From Stagnimonas sp. (GTDB lineage: Bacteria > Pseudomonadota > Gammaproteobacteria > Nevskiales > Nevskiaceae), in contig JAUSQI010000098.1 in NCBI GenBank assembly GCA_030652575.1, positions 1 through 32,296 of the forward strand: a stretch of 32,296 bases of DNA, in the 5' to 3' direction. The notes beneath the pieces are model-generated. The model saw only the letters and a list, made by a program, of their open reading frames with translations, was not told the origin of the DNA and did no database searches. The position numbers were made by a program, and so were the translations under genes. Positions 16,211 to 22,310 of this stretch are shown one piece after another. Position 1 is the first letter of the stretch, and each line of letters begins with the position of its first letter.

Positions 16211-17424
16211 ACACCAGCGCCCGCTCGGCCTGGCTGCTGATGATCGCAGCGGCGACCATCCTCACGCTGACGATGGGCGTGCGGCAGTCGCTGGGGCTGT
16301 TCATCGCGCCCATCAACGCCAGCACCGGCATGGGCGTGGTCAGCATCAGTTTCGCGCTCGCGATCGGGCAGCTGATGTGGGGCATCGCCCAACCTCTGTT
16401 CGGTGCCTATGCCGACAAGCACGGCTCGGTGGGCGTGGTGCAGGTGGGCGGGCTGATGCTCGCGGCCGGACTCGCCCTCACGCCCTTCATGCCCACGCAA
16501 TGGGGCTTGTTGATGTGCCTCGGTGTGCTCTCGGCTGCGGGTGCTGGCGCGGGCAGTTTCTCGATATTGATCGGCGCCACCTCACGTCAGCTGCCACCCG
16601 AGCGGCGCGCCTTTGCGGCGGGCTTCATCAATGCCGGCGGCTCGTTCGGGCAGTTCGTGTTCGCGCCGCTGGCACAGGCGGTCATCGCAGCCTTCGGCTG
16701 GGCGGCGGCACTGTTCACGCTCGCCGCCAGCAGCCTTTTGACCTTGCCGCTGGCGCGTGCGTTGCGCGGTGGCGCGCCCGTGGCTTCAAGCCAAAGCAAC
16801 ACCGTGGTCGTCGAAGGCCCGAGCTTGGGCAGCGAGATTCGCCGCGCGCTCAAGGACCGCAGCTACTGGTGCCTGCACCTCGGCTTTTTCACCTGCGGCC
16901 TGCATATCGCATTTCTCGTCACGCATCTGCCGGGTGAGGTGCAGCTGTGCGGGCTCTCGGCCAATGTTTCGGCGCTGTCGCTGGCGCTCATCGGCCTGTT
17001 CAACATCGCTGGCAGCCTCACGGCCGGATGGCTCGGCTCGCGCTACCGCATGAAGTGGATTCTCACCGCCATCTACGCCAGCCGCGCCGTGCTCATCGGG
17101 CTGTTCTTGCTGGCACCGCGGACGCCGCTCACCTTCTATGTGTTCGCAGCAAGCCTCGGCTTCACCTGGCTCGCCACCGTGCCGCCCACTGCGGGCCTGG
17201 TCGGCAAGCTCTTCGGCACGCGCTACCTCGCCACCCTATTTGGTCTGACGCTGCTGTCGCACCAGATCGGCGGCTTCTTCGGTGCCTGGCTGGGCGGCGT
17301 GAGCATCTCGCGCTTCGGCGACTACCAGTGGATGTGGATCGCCGACATGGTGTTTGCGCTGCTGGCGGCAGTGGTCAATTTGCCGATTCGGGAAGCGCGG
17401 CTGCCGAAAGCGGTTCCGGCGTAG
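16207..17424 (+). CDS. MFS transporter (oxalate/formate-antiporter-like, 12 TM)
   Basis: The product has 405 residues, starting at GTG overlapping the rarD stop. Hydrophobic segments run throughout, consistent with twelve helices and a central loop near residues 195-220. TMGVRQSLGLFIAPI, FGAYADKHGSVGVVQVGG (motif A-like) and LLTLPLARAL resemble the MFS subgroup around YbfB and oxalate/formate antiporters. Direction and substrate are unknown. It is the last gene of the GNAT-GST-rarD unit and ends 20 bp before the convergent Fic stop, with no clear terminator between. Confidence 0.9.
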   Translation: MNTSARSAWLLMIAAATILTLTMGVRQSLGLFIAPINASTGMGVVSISFALAIGQLMWGIAQPLFGAYADKHGSVGVVQVGGLMLAAGLALTPFMPTQWGLLMCLGVLSAAGAGAGSFSILIGATSRQLPPERRAFAAGFINAGGSFGQFVFAPLAQAVIAAFGWAAALFTLAASSLLTLPLARALRGGAPVASSQSNTVVVEGPSLGSEIRRALKDRSYWCLHLGFFTCGLHIAFLVTHLPGEVQLCGLSANVSALSLALIGLFNIAGSLTAGWLGSRYRMKWILTAIYASRAVLIGLFLLAPRTPLTFYVFAASLGFTWLATVPPTAGLVGKLFGTRYLATLFGLTLLSHQIGGFFGAWLGGVSISRFGDYQWMWIADMVFALLAAVVNLPIREARLPKAVPA

Positions 17425-17444
17425 GGAACCTGCTCGACCCGAAG

Positions 17445-18647
17445 TCAGCGTTGCAGCGTTTCGCGCATGGCGGCTTGGGGGTCGTCGATCTCGAAGAGAT
17501 GCGGAAAGAGATAGGCAGCGGCGTAGACGGGGAAACGCGGCGTGAGATCGGCGCGGTGGCTATCGGCCACCAGCAAGCCGTCGTCGACGCACTCGGCCAC
17601 CACCTTGCGGGCGGCGCGTTCGCCCAGGCCCAGCAGGCGGGGCGCCGCACCGCGTTCCAGCTTGCCCATCAGCAGGGCTTCGAGCAGCAAGGGGGCGGCG
17701 CGGGCATCGCGGCCCATCACCAGCTGGCGCTCGGCGCAGAAGCGGGCCATGCGGTCTTTGAGGTGCTCGATCTGCAGGCGGGTGGACATGAAGCGGATCT
17801 GGTCTTCACACACATCGAGCATGAAGTTCGCCAGCTCGTAGGCCGCCTTCTGCGAGAGCGTGCCACGGCCATCGAGGTCACCGCGGCGCGCTGCATCGGC
17901 ATTGGCCAGGTGCCGGTAATAGTCGCTCTTGCGCTTGGCCAGCCCACGGCTCAGGGACCACAGTCCGCTGGCATCCAGCCCCTGCTGCGCCAGCATGGCG
18001 GTGGTGAGCAGGCGGGCGATGCGGCCATTGCCGTCCAGAAACGGATGCACCCAGGCAAAGCGATGGTGCGCGAGCAGGATGTGCGCCGGGGTTTTGGGCA
18101 GGCGTGCCCAGGTTTCGGTGAATGCCGCGAGCAAGGCCGGCACTTCCGCGGCATCCGGCGCCAGATGGTTGCCCACCACCACATCGCGCAAGCGCAATGC
18201 GCCGGGCTCGTTGATGGCGGTCTCACCATCGGTGCCGATGACGACGCGCATCGACGGCGGCAGCTGTTCGACGAAGTGCCGGTGCAAGGCGCAGATGAAG
18301 TCAGCGCCCGCCACATTGAGCGCAGGCTCTTGCCGCAACTTGAGCCGCAGCCACCGTTCGGTCTGGATGTGCGCCACGGCCAGCAGCGCCAGATCGGCAG
18401 GCTCGGCCCCGGGCGCTTGCGCGAGATTGCGCTGCAGGGCGCGCTCGGCCTCGATGGGGCGCGTGCCTTGCCCTTCGATGAGGTTGGAGTAATAGCTGTT
18501 GATGCCTTCCAGCGTCTCTGCCAGCGCCGCACAGGTGGGCTGGGGCAACCGCCCGAGGAGCTCCCCGCTCAGGCGCGCAAGTGCCGTCTCACGCTCGCGG
18601 ATTGCGGGCGTGTCGAGCAGATAGAAAGAAAGCCGGGAGAATGGCAA
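17445..18647 (-). CDS. Fic-family protein with N-terminal autoinhibitory motif and C-terminal winged helix
   Basis: The product has 400 residues. The Fic core HPFLDGNGRIAR (residues 201-212) matches HPFx[D/E]GNGRxxR with catalytic His201, so it should transfer AMP (or another nucleotide part) to a target hydroxyl. An inhibitory helix motif [S/T]xxxE[G/N] is present as SNLIEG (54-59), which marks a class II, self-inhibited enzyme needing no separate antitoxin. Residues about 330-385 (LGLGERAARKVVAECVDDGLLV) look like a winged helix able to bind DNA. The only plausible start is TTG at 18645-18647; no ATG lies in frame between it and the upstream stop. Targets are unknown. The upstream region is unusually AT-rich, suggesting acquisition. 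Confidence 0.9.
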   Translation of the reverse strand: MPFSRLSFYLLDTPAIRERETALARLSGELLGRLPQPTCAALAETLEGINSYYSNLIEGQGTRPIEAERALQRNLAQAPGAEPADLALLAVAHIQTERWLRLKLRQEPALNVAGADFICALHRHFVEQLPPSMRVVIGTDGETAINEPGALRLRDVVVGNHLAPDAAEVPALLAAFTETWARLPKTPAHILLAHHRFAWVHPFLDGNGRIARLLTTAMLAQQGLDASGLWSLSRGLAKRKSDYYRHLANADAARRGDLDGRGTLSQKAAYELANFMLDVCEDQIRFMSTRLQIEHLKDRMARFCAERQLVMGRDARAAPLLLEALLMGKLERGAAPRLLGLGERAARKVVAECVDDGLLVADSHRADLTPRFPVYAAAYLFPHLFEIDDPQAAMRETLQR

Positions 18648-18803
18648 GATATGCCGGTTGTTAGTTTTATTTAAAACATTGTTTTTAGAAGATAAAACAT
18701 ATTTCTAACTCAATGTTGATGCCGGATTATATGCCGGATTCAATTCCGCCTGCTGCTAGCCGTTGGCACTGCCGCTCCAGCCCGAAGCGGTCACTGCCCG
18801 TGG
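18648..18803 (-). promoter_or_regulatory. AT-rich promoter region of the fic gene with palindrome and repeats
   Basis: This 156-bp gap is strikingly AT-rich at 18658-18745. It holds a perfect 14-bp palindrome GTTTTATTTAAAAC (18664-18677) and two direct copies of ATGCCGGATT (18719-18728 and 18731-18740), with a third ATGCCGG at 18651-18657 touching the fic start. On the minus strand a consensus -10, TATAAT, sits at 18731-18726; no good -35 is visible at normal spacing. The palindrome lies between that -10 and the start codon, where a repressor such as the Fic winged helix could act. The rest of the gap, towards the dmeR-like stop, shows nothing. Confidence 0.6.
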
Positions 18804-19070
18804 TTACTTCATGTAGGACCGTATCACCCTGACGAGGTCTTCCAGTTCCTCAGGTCCACCACCGTTAGCCGGCACGAGATGCGTGCGCAGATGGCCTTCC
18901 AGCACCTCGTTCATCAAGCCATTGACTGCGCCACGAATCGCGGCGATCTGCTGCAAAACAGCGCCACACTCGCCGCCTTCCTCCAGAGACTTTTCGAGAC
19001 TGCCGAGCTGACCTTGCATACGCCGAACTCGGTTCAGCAGGGGCTTTTTGTTCTCGATGGTGTGGGCCAC
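18804..19070 (-). CDS. dmeR: Metal-sensing repressor, RcnR/DmeR type
   Basis: This 88-residue, all-helical protein belongs to the CsoR/RcnR (DUF156) family. His3, Cys35, His60 and His64 match the cobalt/nickel ligand set of E. coli RcnR, and the family core LLNRVRRMQGQLGSLE and CGAVLQQIAAIRGAVNGLM is complete. Metal binding would release DNA. The start is GTG at 19070, 8 nt after AAGGAG; no ATG is in frame before the upstream stop. It diverges from the cation exporter gene across 58 bp holding an RcnR-class operator. The name dmeR is by analogy with dmeRF systems; RcnR-like is the safer family statement. Confidence 0.88.
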   Translation of the reverse strand: MAHTIENKKPLLNRVRRMQGQLGSLEKSLEEGGECGAVLQQIAAIRGAVNGLMNEVLEGHLRTHLVPANGGGPEELEDLVRVIRSYMK

Positions 19071-19084
19071 GCCAACATCTCCTT

Positions 19085-19105
19085 ATATACTGGGGGTGAG
19101 TATAT
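19085..19105. promoter_or_regulatory. RcnR-class operator between dmeR and dmeF
   Basis: TATACT-GGGGGTG-AGTATA, extended by one further A/T pair, lies in the divergent region. Known RcnR operators have TACT, a run of G, then AGTA (TACT-G6-N-AGTA). Here the centre is GGGGGTG, so half-sites and G-tract agree closely. It sits 14 bp before the dmeR start and 23 bp before dmeF and should control both. Confidence 0.85.
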
Positions 19106-19128
19106 TAAATCTTGATGAGCAGCTACCC

Positions 19129-20055
19129 ATGAATCTGCATTCTCACGCTTTCAATGAGGGCAACCCACTCGCCGAGACACGCACTCGGTGGGCGGTCGTG
19201 CTGACTGCCGCCATGATGGTCGCCGAGATCGCCGGTGGTTGGATCTACAACTCGATGGCACTGCTGGCCGACGGATGGCATATGAGCTCCCATGCATTGG
19301 CTCTCGGTTTGGCGGCGTTGGCCTATGTGCTTGCGAGGCGGCTTGCGAACAATCCTCGCTTCGCATTCGGCACTTGGAAGATCGAAGTGTTGGGAGGCTT
19401 CACCAGCGCCCTTCTGCTGTTGCTGGTGGCATTCTCGATGGCTTACCAATCGATTGAGCGGTTGTTCTCACCGACCGCGATCCAGTATGACCAAGCCATT
19501 GCCGTCGCCTTCGTTGGCCTGCTGGTGAACCTGATCTGCGCCAGGTTGCTGCACGTGGGTGGCAAGCAGGGGCACGACCATGGGCATGGTGATGGTCATC
19601 AGCACCACCATCACGGCGAAGATCTCAACCTGCGATCCGCCTATCTGCACGTGCTGGCGGATGCGGCCACTTCAGTGCTGGCCATCATTGCGCTTTTCGG
19701 CGGCAAGCTCTGGGGCGCCAACTGGCTGGACCCGACAATGGGAATCGTCGGCGCCATCTTGGTCGGCACCTGGGCGATGGGATTGCTCAAGACGACAGGT
19801 CGGGTCTTGCTCGATGCCGAGATGGATGCTCCGGTTGTCGACGAGATTCGGCAGGTGATCGCCGAAAGCCCCATCCAGGCCTCGATCTCTGATCTACACG
19901 TGTGGCGCGTAGCGGGCGGCAAGTACGCCTGCATTCTTGCGTTAACGGTTTCCGAAGCCGCAACCGCCGAGGACTTTCATCGCCAACTCGCGATTCACGA
20001 GGAACTGGTCCACGTGACGATCCAGCTTGATCGCTTGCCATCCGCACCATCGTGA
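19129..20055 (+). CDS. dmeF: Cation diffusion facilitator, DmeF-type Co/Ni exporter
   Basis: The product has 308 residues; the ATG at 19129 is chosen over upstream in-frame codons that would run through the operator. Six membrane helices are expected. Metal-site motifs are LADGWHMSSHA (Asp48, His51-His55 region, second helix) and HVLADAAT (His174, Asp178, fifth helix). Between helices 4 and 5 lies a histidine-rich loop (residues about 149-162, HDHGHGDGHQHHHH). The C-terminal cytoplasmic domain follows (SDLHVWRVAGGKYACILAL). This set is typical of DmeF, which expels cobalt and nickel from the cytoplasm using protons. It is regulated by the divergent RcnR-like repressor. Codon use looks less GC-biased than that of its neighbours. 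Confidence 0.92.
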   Translation: MNLHSHAFNEGNPLAETRTRWAVVLTAAMMVAEIAGGWIYNSMALLADGWHMSSHALALGLAALAYVLARRLANNPRFAFGTWKIEVLGGFTSALLLLLVAFSMAYQSIERLFSPTAIQYDQAIAVAFVGLLVNLICARLLHVGGKQGHDHGHGDGHQHHHHGEDLNLRSAYLHVLADAATSVLAIIALFGGKLWGANWLDPTMGIVGAILVGTWAMGLLKTTGRVLLDAEMDAPVVDEIRQVIAESPIQASISDLHVWRVAGGKYACILALTVSEAATAEDFHRQLAIHEELVHVTIQLDRLPSAPS

Positions 20056-20120
20056 TGAAGGCGCGCTCTTGGCACTAGGGAGCGTTGACCTATGAAAGCG
20101 CGAAACGATAGTTTGAAGCC

Positions 20121-20990
20121 ATGAAAACCCAAGACACGCGCATCAACATCCCCACCACCGACGGCCTGCGCCTGAGTGCGCTGGTCGAAGGCAAGACCAA
20201 AGGCCCCACGCTCGTCTTCGTGCACGGCTACCCCGATAACCTGCACGTCTGGGATGGCGTGGTGGCGCTGCTGGAAGGCCGCTACCGGATCATCCGCTAC
20301 GACGTGCGCGGCGCGGGCTCGAGCGATGCGCCGCCATCGACGCGCGGCTATCGCCTGACGCAGCTGCTGGCAGATTTCCGCCGCGTGATCGACACCTTGA
20401 GCCCCGATGCGCCGGTGCATCTCGTCGGCCACGACTGGGGCTCGATACAGGCTTGGGAGTTCGCCACCGAACCGGCGCTCAAGGGCCGCATCAGCCACTT
20501 CACGACCATCAGCGGGCCGAGCCTCGACCACATCGGCCATGCGCTGCGCGCGCAGGGCCTGAGCCGGCGCACGCCGCGCGAGCTGGCGGCGAGCTGGTAC
20601 ATCGGCGCGTTTCATCTGCCGCTGCTCGGCCCGGCGGTGTGGAAGCTCGGCCTTGCCCGCCAGTGGCCGCGCGTACTGGCGCGCATCGAGGGCTTGCCAT
20701 CCGCAGCGCGCCACAGCACGCAACTGCGCGATGGCGTCAACGGCATCAACCTCTACCGCGCCAACGTGCTGCCGCGCCTGCTCAGGCCGCGTGCGCGCCA
20801 CGCCATTGCCCCCGTGCAGCTGCTGGTGGCGAGCAAGGACGCCTTCGTGAAGGCCCATCTGCTCGCAGGCCTTGAGCAATGGGCACCGGGACTCCAACGT
20901 GAAAGCATCGCAGCCCGGCACTGGCTGCCCTTGTCCAACCCGCAATGGATGGCCGACAAGATTGCCGACTTCAACGCGGCCTCACCGTGA
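20121..20990 (+). CDS. Alpha/beta hydrolase, epoxide-hydrolase-like
   Basis: The product has 289 residues. The oxyanion motif is HGYP (35-38). The nucleophile elbow is GHDWGS with Asp105, as in epoxide hydrolases and haloalkane dehalogenases rather than serine esterases. Asp240 (SKDAF) and His267 (ARHWLP) are the likely remaining triad members. A cap region spans about residues 130-225. Sequence style resembles the hydrolase half of EphD-like proteins, which carry a C-terminal SDR domain absent here. It likely opens an epoxide or cleaves a C-halogen bond on an unknown lipid-like substrate. The next gene, msrB, starts 7 bp after the stop, so they are probably cotranscribed. Confidence 0.88.
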   Translation: MKTQDTRINIPTTDGLRLSALVEGKTKGPTLVFVHGYPDNLHVWDGVVALLEGRYRIIRYDVRGAGSSDAPPSTRGYRLTQLLADFRRVIDTLSPDAPVHLVGHDWGSIQAWEFATEPALKGRISHFTTISGPSLDHIGHALRAQGLSRRTPRELAASWYIGAFHLPLLGPAVWKLGLARQWPRVLARIEGLPSAARHSTQLRDGVNGINLYRANVLPRLLRPRARHAIAPVQLLVASKDAFVKAHLLAGLEQWAPGLQRESIAARHWLPLSNPQWMADKIADFNAASP

Positions 20991-20997
20991 GAACCCC

Positions 20998-21441
20998 ATG
21001 AGCACCCTCAGCACCAGCTACACCGGCGACAAGCTGCAAAAGACCGAGGCCGAATGGCGCGCCCTGCTCACGCCCGCGCAATTCCGCGTGCTGCGCAGTG
21101 AAGGCACCGAGATGTGCGGCACGCATCCTTTCAACAACGAGAAGCGCGCCGGCACCTTCGTGTGCGCGGGCTGCAACCTGCCGCTGTTCGAGAGCAAGAC
21201 CAAGTTCGAGAGCGGCACCGGCTGGCCGAGCTTCTACGACCCCATCCCCGGCCGGCTGGAAACCAAGACCGACCACCACATCGGCTACGCCCGCACCGAG
21301 TACCACTGCGCCCGCTGCGGCGGCCACCACGGCCATGTGTTCGAAGACGGCCCCAAGCCTACCGGCCTGCGCTACTGCAACAACGGCGAGGCGCTGACCT
21401 TCGTGCCCGACGGCGAGCCGCTGCCCGCGCTGCGCGACTGA
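20998..21441 (+). CDS. msrB: Peptide-methionine (R)-S-oxide reductase
   Basis: The product has 147 residues from the ATG at 20998; the frame is open 42 codons upstream but only inside the hydrolase gene. MsrB reduces methionine-R-sulfoxide in damaged proteins. Zinc is held by CAGC (Cys56, Cys59) and CARC (Cys104, Cys107). GTGWPSF (73-79) and GYART line the pocket, and the catalytic Cys127 is in LRYCNNG. An extra Cys40 (TEMCGTHPF) is a possible resolving residue. No signal peptide is present, so it acts in the cytoplasm. It lies between the epoxide-hydrolase-like and nitroreductase genes, 25 bp before the latter, likely one unit. Confidence 0.95.
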   Translation: MSTLSTSYTGDKLQKTEAEWRALLTPAQFRVLRSEGTEMCGTHPFNNEKRAGTFVCAGCNLPLFESKTKFESGTGWPSFYDPIPGRLETKTDHHIGYARTEYHCARCGGHHGHVFEDGPKPTGLRYCNNGEALTFVPDGEPLPALRD

Positions 21442-21466
21442 AGTTACTTCATCACCACGAGCCACC

Positions 21467-22306
21467 ATGCCCACCGTCAGCAAGAGCAAATCCACCCCGC
21501 CCGCCGCACGCAAGCCTGCTACCCGCAAAGCCGCAGCACCGGTGGCCCCCAAGAGCGTGTCGGTAGATGGCAAGGCCCGTTACCACGAGCCCGCGCCGAA
21601 GGGCATCGACGTCGAGCACTTTCGCCAGGTCGTCATCAGCCGCCGCTCGGTGCGCAAGTTCACCGACAAGGCCATCCCCAAGGCGGTGTTGGACGACTGC
21701 CTCGACATGGCGATGCTCGCACCCTGCTCCAGCGGCTTGCAGCCCTGGGAGTTCTACGTGGTGAAGTCGGCGGAGAAGAAAGCCAAGCTGGTGAAAGCCT
21801 GCATGAGCCAGCTCGCCGCCAAGACGGCGCAGGAGCTGATCGTCTGCGTCGCCCGCACCGACCGCGTCAACGAGTTCAGCAAGAAGATGCTGCGCGACTG
21901 GCCGATGCCGGACGTGCCGCCGCTGGTGAAGCGTTATTACCAGCTCATCCCCACGCTCTACACGCCGGGGCCGCTCAACAGCCTGGCGCTGGCGAAGAAG
22001 GCGGCGTTCACGCTCGGCGGCTTCGTGGCCCCCGTGCCGCGCGGCCCGCACACGCGCGAGGAAGTGAAGCTGTGGGCCGCCAAGAGCACCGCGCTGGCCT
22101 GCGAAAACCTGGTGTTAGCACTTCGCGCCCACGGCTACGACAGCTGCATGATGGAAGGCTTCGACGAGGTGCGCGTGAAGAAGCTCTTGAAGCTCGGCAG
22201 TGCTGCCTTCCCCATCATGGTTGTCGGTGCGGGCGAGCGGGCGGAAGACGGTGTGTTCTGGCCGCAGGTGCGCTTCGAGCGCAGCCTGTTCGTGCACGAG
22301 ATCTAG
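21467..22306 (+). CDS. Nitroreductase-family flavoprotein with basic N-terminal extension
   Basis: The product has 279 residues. From about residue 45 it is a nitroreductase: FRQVVISRRSVRKFTDKAI, with the Arg-rich FMN phosphate site, then MAMLAPCSSGLQPWEFYVV, ALACENLVLALRAHGYDSCMMEGFD, and the end FPIMVVGAGERAEDGVFWPQ. These bind FMN and reduce quinones or nitro compounds with NAD(P)H. The first 40 residues are unusual: Lys/Ala/Pro/Thr-rich (SKSKSTPPAARKPATRKAAA), like histone H1 or AlgP tails. It is not a signal peptide. The gene ends only 4 bp from the stop of the convergent lipoprotein gene. Confidence 0.9.
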   Translation: MPTVSKSKSTPPAARKPATRKAAAPVAPKSVSVDGKARYHEPAPKGIDVEHFRQVVISRRSVRKFTDKAIPKAVLDDCLDMAMLAPCSSGLQPWEFYVVKSAEKKAKLVKACMSQLAAKTAQELIVCVARTDRVNEFSKKMLRDWPMPDVPPLVKRYYQLIPTLYTPGPLNSLALAKKAAFTLGGFVAPVPRGPHTREEVKLWAAKSTALACENLVLALRAHGYDSCMMEGFDEVRVKKLLKLGSAAFPIMVVGAGERAEDGVFWPQVRFERSLFVHEI

Positions 22307-22310
22307 CCCC

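Noticed and set aside
16947-18674. Long plus-strand open frame of 575 codons across the MFS and fic genes
   Set aside because: It lies in another frame of the MFS gene and antisense to fic, both with clear family motifs. Its translation is low-complexity Arg/Gln/His/Ala-rich, as expected from GC-rich antisense DNA.
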